NCBI RefSeq assembly: GCF_000208385.1
Contig: NC_015436.1
Location: forward strand, 744,001-808,000
Length of the DNA: 64,000 nucleotides
Reading direction: 5' to 3'
Source of the DNA: Parasphaerochaeta coccoides DSM 17374
GTDB taxonomy: Bacteria; Spirochaetota; Spirochaetia; Sphaerochaetales; Sphaerochaetaceae
Part shown: positions 9,183-17,665 of the stretch, in pieces
Layout: the number at the start of each line of letters is the position of its first letter
Numbering within the stretch: position 1 is the stretch's first letter
Made by a program: the position numbers and the translations under genes
The notes under the pieces: model-generated
What the model saw: the letters and a program-made list of their open reading frames with translations, nothing else
What the model was told of the DNA's origin: nothing
Databases searched by the model: none

Positions 9183-10021
9183 CAGTACAACCTCCCCGTC
9201 CTATCTACAGCGCTTCTTTTCACCAGGGCGTCAGAGTACAAGTCGTAACGGACCGTACCGTTGCCAAGGAAACTCAAATCATCCGACGCATGGTTCCTGA
9301 CGATGACTGCCAAGGCATCCATGATTCTGCGGGCGCTTACTTCTTCCCTTATCCAAAGTTGGGCGGAGCAGGATGGAATTTCCATGACCAGACGCCCAAA
9401 GCCTCTACTGTTATTATTATCGTATTTCATGCTCGTTATCAAGGTATGCGAACTATCCTCAGCATTCCCCAGTGCCCCGACAAGCGTCACGACTTTCTTG
9501 AAACCATCATCCAATCCATATCGTTGCAAGACAAGAGCATAATCATTGTCAACAAAAATCACGGGCACAATTGCCCCATAGTAAGAAACTTCATCTTCAG
9601 GCATTGCCACAAGCATACCATTCTTAATAATCCAGATATGCGGGGAAATTGTTTCCGGCTGAGTCATATTATCTGCGGGAGACGCAGCAATGACGACAGA
9701 CGGCATGTACATTCGGACATCCACTTCAATGCCATCTGGCAAGCGTCTGGAGATACGTACGTCCTCTACCATGGGAATTTCCATGATTGAGGCTTCCATT
9801 TTATTCAAAGCCAAAGCAAAAGAGTTACGACCTTTGAGAGGCCCTGTCACCCTAAGGATGTCATTGGGAATCTTCATGTCCCTGTCCATTTTGACGGAAA
9901 CATTCCGAACGGTGAACCACGGTATCCAACGGAGGGAAAGATAACCGACCAGGAGAACCATGGCAGTAACCAGAAGTAAAATGAGCAAACGGGAGAAAAA
10001 GCGTCCGACTGATTCAGTCAT
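9182..10021 (-). CDS. ftsQ: FtsQ/DivIB-like division protein
   Basis: 279 residues: short cytoplasmic start, one membrane segment (about 11-32, RLLILLLVTAMVLLVGYLSL), a POTRA domain (FTVRNVSVKMDRDMKIPNDILRVTG through IPMVEDVRISRRLPDGIEVDV) and a C-terminal beta domain. The family works in the periplasm, linking early and late division proteins. Identity rests on the POTRA pattern and on position between ftsW and ftsA; sequence conservation in this family is low. It overlaps ftsW by 8 bases and ftsA by 4. Confidence 0.88.
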   Translation of the reverse strand: MTESVGRFFSRLLILLLVTAMVLLVGYLSLRWIPWFTVRNVSVKMDRDMKIPNDILRVTGPLKGRNSFALALNKMEASIMEIPMVEDVRISRRLPDGIEVDVRMYMPSVVIAASPADNMTQPETISPHIWIIKNGMLVAMPEDEVSYYGAIVPVIFVDNDYALVLQRYGLDDGFKKVVTLVGALGNAEDSSHTLITSMKYDNNNSRGFGRLVMEIPSCSAQLWIREEVSARRIMDALAVIVRNHASDDLSFLGNGTVRYDLYSDALVKRSAVDRTGRLY

Positions 10022-11399
10022 GACGCACCTCCGTGTCCATATCCAGATATGTTTTTCCTCTATCCGTCAGTTGTGGCAACCTCTCGTTTCCATCCCGATT
10101 TCTCTGCCCCGTCGGTTCCATGGCAGCCCGGCCTCCCGCAATGAGCATGATGCGGTAGAGCAGGAAACATTCGCAAAGGATTACGAAAAGATTTGTCCCC
10201 CCCTGTGAAAAAAATGGAAGTGGGATTCCCGTAGGAGGGAGAGCCCCTGTGACGACAGCAACATTGACCAGAGCCTGCCATATCACCATAGTGGTGATGC
10301 CAAAAGCTGCATTGGAAAGTCCTTTATCCATAGTCTTCATCCGTGCGTAGGTTCTGTAGCCTAACAGCCCGAAAAGAAAAAAAAGAAAGAAAAGAAGAAG
10401 GATGCCAATGAATCCGTTTTCCTCCGCAATAACCGAAAAGATGAAATCAGTATTCACTTCTGGAATCAAACCGAGCTTGTATTCACTGTTGCCCAAGCCT
10501 CTTCCCCACCAACCTCCAGCCTTGATTGCCTTGAGGGAATTGGTCACCTGCCAGTTGATACCCGAAGGATCAAGATCTGGAATGAGAAAAGCGGCAAGTC
10601 TTCTCACCCTGTACGGTGCGCCAAATAAAAAAATCATCGCAGGCATCCCTATCGAAGCCAAAAAGAAAAGAATCGTCCCCAATCCTACCCCTCCGGCAAT
10701 GAACAAGGACAGACAGATTCCTGTGAACAACGCTGCCGTCGTATACGCATGCTGCATCAAAATCAAGCCTGCAAAAATGAGCACGACACAACAAGGCACA
10801 AGCAGATAAATCACTTTGTTTTTCTTTTTCCGTCCTTCATCGGCAAGCCAGAACGACAGAAAAAGAATTACAACCGGCTTTACGATCTCAGAAGGCTGAA
10901 AGGATGGGAGCGGGCCAATCTGTAACCAACGTCGTCCGCCACTTATCGTCCTTCCGAATGGTGTAAAAAGCGTCAGGAGCATCAGCATTACCGCGACTAG
11001 CAAGAGCGCAGGCGATATTTTCTTGAACAAACGCATGGGCAGGAAACGAAAAAGCGGAAAGCATATGCAGGCTCCCAAGGCAAAAATTCCTTGTCGCATG
11101 ACATAATAATAATGGGGAACTCCTTCGCGCAGAGCTACATCATAGGAAGCACTATACATCATGACCAGTCCCAAGCCAGTGAGTACAAGGAGTAGGATGA
11201 GAAATGTAAAAGGCGCCAAGCTCCCACTACCAGCACCATCGGGAGCCTCTCCATGGCGCAAGAATGAGGAAGACCACTCCCAAGTCGCACGGGAACCCAC
11301 ATCATCATAATCGCCGGGACTCCAGCTTACGCCTTCACTTCTCTCCTGTCTTCCCCACACATCTTTATGTCGTCCGCTTCTCTTCCAATTACCATCCAT
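10014..11399 (-). CDS. ftsW: FtsW, SEDS-family glycan polymerase
   Basis: 461 residues from the ATG at 11399, which has an excellent ribosome site (GGGAGGT, 8 bases upstream); a frame extension further upstream lacks one. About 75 soluble residues precede roughly ten membrane segments, starting at FLILLLVLTGLGLVMMYSAS. SEDS hallmarks: GGRRWLQIGPLPSFQPSEIVKP, AEENGFIG and GIPLPFFSQGGT. SEDS proteins polymerise lipid II glycan strands with a class B PBP partner. FtsW rather than RodA is inferred from its position in the division cluster. The long soluble N-terminus is unusual for the family. It follows mraY at 25 bases. Confidence 0.93.
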   Translation of the reverse strand: MDGNWKRSGRHKDVWGRQERSEGVSWSPGDYDDVGSRATWEWSSSFLRHGEAPDGAGSGSLAPFTFLILLLVLTGLGLVMMYSASYDVALREGVPHYYYVMRQGIFALGACICFPLFRFLPMRLFKKISPALLLVAVMLMLLTLFTPFGRTISGGRRWLQIGPLPSFQPSEIVKPVVILFLSFWLADEGRKKKNKVIYLLVPCCVVLIFAGLILMQHAYTTAALFTGICLSLFIAGGVGLGTILFFLASIGMPAMIFLFGAPYRVRRLAAFLIPDLDPSGINWQVTNSLKAIKAGGWWGRGLGNSEYKLGLIPEVNTDFIFSVIAEENGFIGILLLFFLFFLFGLLGYRTYARMKTMDKGLSNAAFGITTMVIWQALVNVAVVTGALPPTGIPLPFFSQGGTNLFVILCECFLLYRIMLIAGGRAAMEPTGQRNRDGNERLPQLTDRGKTYLDMDTEVRHD

Positions 11400-11424
11400 G
11401 CCGGGGAACCTCCCTATACACATA

Positions 11425-12489
11425 TTACAAATATTTATATGTAAAGAAAATAAATGCGACAATCACACAGAGGATTCCAAGAATCCTGAACCGGGATACA
11501 ATCTTGTTTTCCGACATTCCTTTTTGTTCGTACATATGATGGATAGGAGCAATGCTGAAAAACTTCCGACCCCACGCCCGTATGGTTACAATCTGGAGAA
11601 GGGATGTCATGAACTCAACAAGGAATACTCCCGAAGCAAGAAGTGCAATCAATTCTATCTTGAGCAACAAAGCCGTCACAGCAATTAAAGTTCCCAAGGC
11701 ATGGCTTCCACAATCTCCCATGAATACCTGCGCGGGATTGCTGTTATACCAAAGAAAAGCCAGTAGTCCGCCGAGGAAGGCACAGATAACCAAGGCAAGA
11801 TGCAAGGAAGAACCGGAGATGACGGATTGTATGACGCTGCTTCCGAAGCCAAGTCCAAAAATAATCGCGATAAGAAAAAACAACACAAGGATTGAAAACC
11901 CGGTTCCTGCCGCCAGCCCATCAAGTCCGTCGGTGATATTCACGGCATTCACGAAATACAGGATATAAAACAAGGCGGCAATCTGATACCATGCGCCGAT
12001 ATCAATTGTTTTTGCAGGATTCCAAGGCAGACTTATGTGTGTAGAACGCATCCCGGAATATGAATTGACCAGAAACATTACGATGCCTGCCGCAATGATT
12101 TGCATGGCCATCTTCTGTCGAGATGTGATTCCATCGCTTGAGTTTTTCGTGAGCTTGGCATAATCATCGATGAATCCGATGCATCCAAAAATCCAGATGG
12201 CAACCAAAGGAATCCACGTATAACTTTCCCGCAAATCTCCAAGGAGAAAAACTGATAATGTCGTTCCTAAGATGAAAGCGATTCCTCCAAAGGAAGGCGT
12301 CCCGGCTTTCTTCATCTGAGAGACGGCCAATTCAAGTTTAATAGGAATAGAGATTGCGGATATTTTTCCCCTGCTGATTATCTTCCGGCACACCAAAGAT
12401 GTCAGCACATAAGATAATAAAAGTGCTGAAAAAATCAGCACTGTCTTCCACATGGAACTCAATTCATACTGTAGCATCATGCGTAACAT
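11425..12489 (-). CDS. mraY: MraY, phospho-MurNAc-pentapeptide transferase
   Basis: 354 residues, about ten membrane segments. MraY attaches UDP-MurNAc-pentapeptide to undecaprenyl phosphate, giving lipid I. Motifs: PSFGGIAF, the catalytic aspartates in FIDDYAKLTKNSSDG, NAVNITDGLDGLAAG, and FMGDCGSHALG. Two usually invariant spots differ: GDTGS is GDCGS here, and the HHH(F/Y)E loop reads HHMYE. The ATG at 12489 has GGAGGTG 7 bases upstream and overlaps murF by 13 bases. Confidence 0.95.
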   Translation of the reverse strand: MLRMMLQYELSSMWKTVLIFSALLLSYVLTSLVCRKIISRGKISAISIPIKLELAVSQMKKAGTPSFGGIAFILGTTLSVFLLGDLRESYTWIPLVAIWIFGCIGFIDDYAKLTKNSSDGITSRQKMAMQIIAAGIVMFLVNSYSGMRSTHISLPWNPAKTIDIGAWYQIAALFYILYFVNAVNITDGLDGLAAGTGFSILVLFFLIAIIFGLGFGSSVIQSVISGSSLHLALVICAFLGGLLAFLWYNSNPAQVFMGDCGSHALGTLIAVTALLLKIELIALLASGVFLVEFMTSLLQIVTIRAWGRKFFSIAPIHHMYEQKGMSENKIVSRFRILGILCVIVAFIFFTYKYL

Positions 12490-13910
12490 TGTCTGTCACC
12501 TCCAAGGATGGCATTCTTTGCTGTGATTACAGGAAGGAACTTTTCCATTGCCATGCCGCGAGAACCCTTCACCAACACCAGGTCACCCCGATGGATGTTC
12601 CGCTCCAACGCTCGATTCACTTCATGTTCATCGTCTGAGTAGACAAGCTGTCCCGCATATCCGCCGGAACGTAAGATATTCCATGTTTTCTTTGTGTCAG
12701 TTCCATACAGGAACACACTGGAAGGCGATGCTAAAAGCAAACGTCTGCCAATCATCTCGTGCGCACGGTCAGAATAGCGGCCAAGCTCCTTCATGTCTCC
12801 CAGTACGACTTTCTTGTCACCCTTCCATGATGTAGCCGCCATGAAATCCAGAATTGAAGTGGTCGATGACGCGGCTGCGTTATAGTAGTCCTCTATGACA
12901 GTGACATCTCCCGAAACTACCCTGCTCCGGCCTTCAAGGTTTTCCACTTTCTCAAGACCATGCTTGATAAACTCCTCACCGACTCCAAGATGCCGGGCAA
13001 CAGAAATTGCCGCAAGAGCATCCTTCAAGGAGTGTTTTCCTATGGCGGGCACATGAATCTCAGTACCTTGGTATATAATCGTCCAGCCAAGAAGCCCCTC
13101 ATCCCTGATGCCTGTTACTCCTTCGGTGGCATGGATTCCCCAGAAACCCTGAGGGTGTCCGGCAATGTGTTCCATTGCCTTGCGGCTCGGCTCATCCATT
13201 CCCATGAAATAACCGTTCCGCGCATTTTTCAACAACTTACCTTTCTCAGTCATGATTGCAGAGATACTACCTAGTTTCTCAGCATGAGAAATGCCAATGT
13301 TAGTCAGGACAGCATGATTGGGAGCAAGCATTCCAAGCATTGTATCCATCTCGCCAATATGGTCTATCCCCATTTCAAAGACGCCATATTTATGATGATC
13401 CCCAATCTGCATGAGACTTAGAGGCAATCCGAGTGTTGAATTGTAATTTCCTGGAGTCTTGACCGTAGGAAACTCTTGGGAAAGAATGGAAGCCAACATT
13501 TCCTTCGTAGTGGTCTTGCCGCAGCTTCCTGTTATCCCAATTGTTGTAACTCCGTTCAGCAAAGAAACATATTCCGTTGCCATCCGGTAAAGGGCATGCA
13601 AGGGTTCCTTGGCTACGAGTGCCCATGTACCCGTCCTGTCCAGCAAAGTAGCAAATTCTCCGCACCTTGATTCATGAAGCAGGACAGTCGTGGCTCCACG
13701 GGAAATTGCATCCGGAATCCAGAGGTGTCCATCGCTCCGGGATCCAGGCAAGGCTATGAAAAGGCTCCCGGCATCACAAGAGCGAGAGTCTATGGTAAGA
13801 TTGCGGATAAAGCTGGCTTTGCGACGGGAACGCGGCCTTCTGAGCATGCAGCCGCCGAGCGTTGCAAGATAGTCAGCCGTGGCATCATGCTTACCCAGCG
13901 CAATTTTCAT
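12477..13910 (-). CDS. murF: MurF, UDP-MurNAc-tripeptide:D-Ala-D-Ala ligase
   Basis: 477 residues from the ATG at 13910 (GAGGTGG upstream); an in-frame TTG 12 bases earlier is less likely. It adds the D-Ala-D-Ala dipeptide to the cell wall precursor in the cytoplasm. Mur ligase motifs: ITGSCGKTTTKEM P-loop, GNYNSTLGLPLSLM, FEMGIDHIGEMD, and the C-terminal LGDMKELG and VLVKGSRGMAMEKF. No MurE or MurD gene lies next to it, unlike most division clusters. Confidence 0.96.
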   Translation of the reverse strand: MKIALGKHDATADYLATLGGCMLRRPRSRRKASFIRNLTIDSRSCDAGSLFIALPGSRSDGHLWIPDAISRGATTVLLHESRCGEFATLLDRTGTWALVAKEPLHALYRMATEYVSLLNGVTTIGITGSCGKTTTKEMLASILSQEFPTVKTPGNYNSTLGLPLSLMQIGDHHKYGVFEMGIDHIGEMDTMLGMLAPNHAVLTNIGISHAEKLGSISAIMTEKGKLLKNARNGYFMGMDEPSRKAMEHIAGHPQGFWGIHATEGVTGIRDEGLLGWTIIYQGTEIHVPAIGKHSLKDALAAISVARHLGVGEEFIKHGLEKVENLEGRSRVVSGDVTVIEDYYNAAASSTTSILDFMAATSWKGDKKVVLGDMKELGRYSDRAHEMIGRRLLLASPSSVFLYGTDTKKTWNILRSGGYAGQLVYSDDEHEVNRALERNIHRGDLVLVKGSRGMAMEKFLPVITAKNAILGGDRQCYA

Positions 13911-13918
13911 CTTCCACC

Positions 13919-14341
13919 TCAATCCGCTTGTAGCGTTGTGTGCGGGGCAGCAATCACCAGAATATCGGCTTCACCGATCGTTTTTTCTACATGCCTGCCG
14001 ACAATACTCGTGTTGTCAGTTTTACTCCCGATTATGGAAGCAATCATCGGCGCGATGCGGGTAAAGACCATATCCTGCCGGATGGCATTTCCACTGAGAG
14101 TTTCTGGCATACGGGCTTTTGCCACCCGCGCCTGAAGCATTCTGTGCTGTTCTTCAAGCGCTGTCATGGTTTTCTGGGATTTCTGGAGCTGCATGTTCAA
14201 CGACCTGTTCTCACCTGCTTGCCACACAGGAATGAAAACGCAGGCAAACACGACCAAGAGCATCATAACGAATAAAGTTTTCTCTCCACGGTTGAAATTT
14301 TGGGCATGTGACGTGTAAGAATGATGTTTATCCATTTTCAT
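13919..14341 (-). CDS. FtsL-like bitopic division protein (assigned by position)
   Basis: 140 residues: polar N-terminus, one membrane segment at about 24-44 (TLFVMMLLVVFACVFIPVW), a heptad-like region (about 48-80) and a hydrophilic tail of about 60 residues. This topology and the place between rsmH and murF match FtsL, which recruits FtsB/FtsQ and the division synthase; sequence identity across FtsL proteins is generally too low to prove it. The tail is longer than usual. Start at MKMDKHH (14341) or MDKHH (14335): AGGAG fits the second better. It overlaps rsmH by 14 bases, and murF starts 8 bases after its stop. Confidence 0.72.
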   Translation of the reverse strand: MKMDKHHSYTSHAQNFNRGEKTLFVMMLLVVFACVFIPVWQAGENRSLNMQLQKSQKTMTALEEQHRMLQARVAKARMPETLSGNAIRQDMVFTRIAPMIASIIGSKTDNTSIVGRHVEKTIGEADILVIAAPHTTLQAD

Positions 14342-15272
14342 AATCTCCTGCTTTCTCAATGACGCGCAGTTTTGCGCTTCTTGCGGCAGGATTTCTCCTG
14401 CATTCATCCTCTGAAGGGACAATGGGTTTCTTCGTGATGATGGCAAACGGTGGGAACGTGCTTGCCGTCTTCTTTTCCCTGGTTTCCTCCGTATCCCAAG
14501 CTGCTTCCTTGAAGATCCATTTCACTTTGCGGTCTTCCAAGGAATGAAAGGTGATGACGGCTATCCTTCCTCCTGGACGTATTATCTTCAAGGCAGCTTC
14601 AATCGCTGGCTTGATTCTATCAAGCTCATGGTTCACTTCTATGCGCAAAGCCTGGAAGGTTTTTGTGGCGGGGTGTATCCGCCCAAATCTGTATGCCGGC
14701 GGCACGGCGGATTTAATCAGTTCGGCCAGCCGGTCACTGTATGTCAGGCGTTCTTCAGCGCGGGCACGGCAGATGGCTGCGGCAATCTTTCGGGAATGAC
14801 GTTCTTCCCCGTAAGCATAAATTATGTCCGCCAACCGTCTTTCTTCATATGTATTGACGATATCCGCGACTGAAATAGCATCCTGCGCATCCAGACGCAT
14901 GTCCAGCGGCTCCGGTTTCTGGAAAGAGAACCCCCTGCCCGACTCAACGTAATGAAACATTGAAATACCAAGGTCAAACAGAATGGCATCTGGAGCAGTG
15001 CCTTCATATGTCGTCAGGAAGTCATCGAACCATGTCAGAGTCGGAATGAAACGTCCGCCATATGACTCAAGCCGGGTACGGGCTTTTTTCTGGATTGCTT
15101 CATCCCTGTCAAGGCCGATGACAGTCAAGTTCGGATGCCGCTCAAGCATCATGCCTGTATGCCCGCCTTCTCCTGTAGTGCAGTCAATCATCAAGGCAGG
15201 AACATCCAAAGGAATGACAAGGGCGTCCAAGACTTCTTCCGCAAGGACGGGTTGATGGACATATTCGCTCAT
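14328..15272 (-). CDS. rsmH: RsmH (MraW), 16S rRNA C1402 N4-methyltransferase
   Basis: 314 residues. SAM-dependent methyltransferase acting on C1402 in the decoding centre of 16S rRNA. Motifs: HQPVLAEEVLDAL at the N-terminus, DCTTGEGGHTGMML (SAM-binding loop), ILFDLGISMFH, GFSFQKPEPLDMRLD and the C-terminal ITFHSLEDRKVKW. The ATG overlaps the stop of mraZ (ATGA). Confidence 0.96.
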   Translation of the reverse strand: MSEYVHQPVLAEEVLDALVIPLDVPALMIDCTTGEGGHTGMMLERHPNLTVIGLDRDEAIQKKARTRLESYGGRFIPTLTWFDDFLTTYEGTAPDAILFDLGISMFHYVESGRGFSFQKPEPLDMRLDAQDAISVADIVNTYEERRLADIIYAYGEERHSRKIAAAICRARAEERLTYSDRLAELIKSAVPPAYRFGRIHPATKTFQALRIEVNHELDRIKPAIEAALKIIRPGGRIAVITFHSLEDRKVKWIFKEAAWDTEETREKKTASTFPPFAIITKKPIVPSEDECRRNPAARSAKLRVIEKAGDYENG

Positions 15273-15739
15273 TCCTTCCTCCTTGCGTCTTCACGAAGAT
15301 CCTCGCTTAAAGCCTGGGAAGCTGCCGCGAAGTCCTGTTCGCTCATGCTGAAATATGCTTCATAGTTCTTTACATTCCAGAGTTCCAGATAACTGCTGAC
15401 ACCCAGGATTACCGATTCTTCTCTGACAGTCAGTTGTACGCTCTCTCTTAGGATGGCTGGAATGTTTATCCTTCCTGCCTTGTCAATCTCACATTCCTGA
15501 GCTCGCGCAATGATGAAATGTTGTAAGAGGCGTAGCTTGTTGTCGAACATGGCTCCCGGTCCGTCCATGATGCGGCGTCTCAATGATTCGAAGTGTTCAG
15601 GAAGAAGAAGCCACAGACAGTTCTCCACGCCGCGCGTGACAATGAGCGTATCGCCAGCAATAGCGGCACGCAACTTGGAAGGAATGAGTATCCGGCCCTT
15701 TTCATCGAGGGTGTTCCTGTACTCACCTGTCAGCAACAT
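15269..15739 (-). CDS. mraZ: MraZ, transcriptional regulator of the division cluster
   Basis: 156 residues with two SpoVT-AbrB-like halves: GEYRNTLDEKGRILIPSKLR at the N-terminus and ECEIDKAGRINIPAILRE in the second half. MraZ forms rings that bind direct repeats in its own promoter and controls the division and cell wall cluster. It is the first gene of the minus-strand train. GGGAG lies 7 bases before the ATG. Repeats that could be its binding sites lie at 15769-15803. Confidence 0.96.
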   Translation of the reverse strand: MLLTGEYRNTLDEKGRILIPSKLRAAIAGDTLIVTRGVENCLWLLLPEHFESLRRRIMDGPGAMFDNKLRLLQHFIIARAQECEIDKAGRINIPAILRESVQLTVREESVILGVSSYLELWNVKNYEAYFSMSEQDFAAASQALSEDLREDARRKE

Positions 15740-15768
15740 TACAAACTCCCTGTTCTGAGTGGTTTTGC

Positions 15769-15803
15769 ACCACTTCTTTAAATATTTTCTCCACTTCTTA
15801 CCA
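15769..15803 (-). promoter_or_regulatory. Candidate MraZ operator (TGG direct repeats)
   Basis: On the minus strand three TGGNN units occur: TGGTA (15803-15799), TGGAG (15793-15789) and TGGTG (15773-15769). The first two are 10 bases apart and the third a further 20, so all face the same side of the helix. Two of them are preceded by GAAG. MraZ in other bacteria binds TGG-type direct repeats at 10-base spacing. They end about 30 bases before the mraZ start. Confidence 0.55.
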
Positions 15804-15885
15804 CAAAGCTACACCTTCACCCACCAACACTCAACAATCGTAATAACCCAACGGATGGGTTTTATGTGACAAATGGGGAATAGTG

Positions 15886-15901
15886 CTTAACGGACGTTAA
15901 G
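15886..15901. repeat. Perfect inverted repeat in the mraZ/GH57 intergenic region
   Basis: CTTAACG-GA-CGTTAAG, 7-base arms with a 2-base centre. The 327-base gap between mraZ and the GH57 gene otherwise holds the MraZ-type repeats, a weaker repeat AACCCA/TGGGTT at 15845-15861 and the GH57 terminator. A related palindrome (CGTTAACG) lies near 15970. Function unknown; a regulator site near the division cluster promoter is possible. Confidence 0.35.
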
Positions 15902-16000
15902 TCTCAAAAAAAAGGAAGCAGGCTTTGGCCAGATAAGACTGGATGGAAACGAGAAAACCATCAGTCTACGTTAACGGAGTACTTCTTGGGCATATAAGGA

Positions 16001-16035
16001 CGTATAAAGAAACCGCTGCCTTCCAAAGCAGCGGT
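16001..16035 (-). terminator. Intrinsic terminator after the GH57 branching enzyme gene
   Basis: On the minus strand ACCGCTGC and GCAGCGGT form an 8-bp stem around an 8-base loop (16035-16012), followed by TTTCTTTATA. It lies 32 bases after the stop of the GH57 gene. Confidence 0.7.
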
Positions 16036-16066
16036 CGTTGACGGGAATCCTTTGGGTGAAAAGTGT

Positions 16067-17665
16067 TTATTGTTGGGATGGTATGAATATATTGTAATCC
16101 ATATCCGGGAAAATATTGTCGCGTTCTTCAGCCTTGATTAACCATTCCGTGTTCACGGCATTGCGAGCCATGTTGTCATACACGGCTGTGAAATTCTCAA
16201 GATGCTCTCTCACCCTTTTCTCAGGATATTCGACGGAAGTCTTGTTATGGATGATGAACGGCCAGTCGCTTGCCATGGCAAGCAACAGTTCCCGTGCCGC
16301 CTGGTTAAGACAACGCTGCCTCAAAGATGTCTGGTCAGGAAACCTGACTGCCATTTCCTCCATCCGCTTGATAGCCATATGGATATGTCGGTACATCCAT
16401 GAATTTTTCCCGTTCAGCCAGACGGTAGAATACCCTCCCGTTCCCCAGCTTGAGAAACCAGGAGTCAATGTTTGTAGTGAATCTTCCATGGAAGAACCAA
16501 GCACATCCATGGGGGAATCAAACACAATGTCAGGACAGGAGGCGGATTTTCTGATGACAGCTTCAAGCCAATCCACGCCCTCAAACCACCAGTGTCCGAA
16601 AAGCTCGGCATCAAAGGCAATGGTATGGGAAGGCTCTACATCTATCAGAGAATCAATATTTTGTCCTGTCCGCCTGATTTCATAGAGAAAATTATCAGCA
16701 TGCATCTGGGCTTTCTCATGAGCTTTTTGTGGAACATACGTTTTTTTCTGATCAGTATGGCCAGTGACCGCGCAATACTTGAACCCGGTGAACACACGAA
16801 CATCAGGCTCATGGATATAAGGCCGGATATAGTCAAGGGGGAGGTCATAACCGATATCACGGTAGAATTCCCTGTAGTCCGGGTCTCCAGGATATCCTTC
16901 TTCATTGGACCACACAAGGTTGGTAAGATGATAGTTGAGAGGGAAAGCCGCGACGTTGCCAGGCGTCATCACCGGGGAGAACATGCCGCGGAAAGCAGGA
17001 GTATCGGCCAGCGCAAGGGATGAAGCCGCAATGGGAAACCATGAGATTCCCTGTCGACGGAGATATTCCTCGAATCCCGGCACGTATCCGCATTCAGGAA
17101 GCCAGAATCCCTTTGGTGACTTCTTGAAATGCCTGATGTAGGACTGGATTGCGGTTTCGACCTGGGCATAGATTGCAGTAGGAAATTCGGCGTATAACGG
17201 CAGGTATGCATGAGTAGCGGCGGTCGTGATGATATCGAGATGCCCACTTTCCTCAAGGTTGCGGAAACCTTCAAGAACATCATATTGATACAAAGCCGTA
17301 TAATCGGAATACGTCTGCTCATATATATCGCTGTACATGCGGGCAAGAGGCAGACATTCCGGCTGCTCCGCCTCGCACCGCTCTATTTCCTTCCGGCCTA
17401 ATTCTCTGTGGATTTCAACATACGAAAGAAATCTCTGGCGGAGAGGTTCGTCGTCGAGCATGGCGCACAAAGTCGGAGAAAGACTGACCGTCACCTTGAA
17501 AGGTACGCCATCCGCGCGAAGACGCCGGAATGCACGAAGCAAGGGAAGGTAGGATTCCACGATTGACTCGAACAACCAGTCTTCTTCAAGGAACCTTGTG
17601 TATTCAAGATGCCGGACAAACGGAAGATGTGCCTGTAGGATGAAATGGACATGGTTCTTTTTCAT
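16067..17665 (-). CDS. GH57 glycoside hydrolase, probable 1,4-alpha-glucan branching enzyme
   Basis: 532 residues. GH57 barrel with the N-terminal HFILQAHLPFVRH, the nucleophile E191 in GFWLPECGY and the acid/base D352 in FDAELFGHWWFEG, followed by a C-terminal helical DUF1957-type domain. Length and both catalytic motifs match the GH57 branching enzymes, which make alpha-1,6 branches in glycogen-like glucans in the cytoplasm; no signal peptide is present. Other GH57 activities (amylase, 4-alpha-glucanotransferase) are less likely with this architecture. Its start overlaps the stop of the DUF4912 gene (ATGA), so the two are translationally coupled. Confidence 0.88.
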   Translation of the reverse strand: MKKNHVHFILQAHLPFVRHLEYTRFLEEDWLFESIVESYLPLLRAFRRLRADGVPFKVTVSLSPTLCAMLDDEPLRQRFLSYVEIHRELGRKEIERCEAEQPECLPLARMYSDIYEQTYSDYTALYQYDVLEGFRNLEESGHLDIITTAATHAYLPLYAEFPTAIYAQVETAIQSYIRHFKKSPKGFWLPECGYVPGFEEYLRRQGISWFPIAASSLALADTPAFRGMFSPVMTPGNVAAFPLNYHLTNLVWSNEEGYPGDPDYREFYRDIGYDLPLDYIRPYIHEPDVRVFTGFKYCAVTGHTDQKKTYVPQKAHEKAQMHADNFLYEIRRTGQNIDSLIDVEPSHTIAFDAELFGHWWFEGVDWLEAVIRKSASCPDIVFDSPMDVLGSSMEDSLQTLTPGFSSWGTGGYSTVWLNGKNSWMYRHIHMAIKRMEEMAVRFPDQTSLRQRCLNQAARELLLAMASDWPFIIHNKTSVEYPEKRVREHLENFTAVYDNMARNAVNTEWLIKAEERDNIFPDMDYNIFIPSQQ

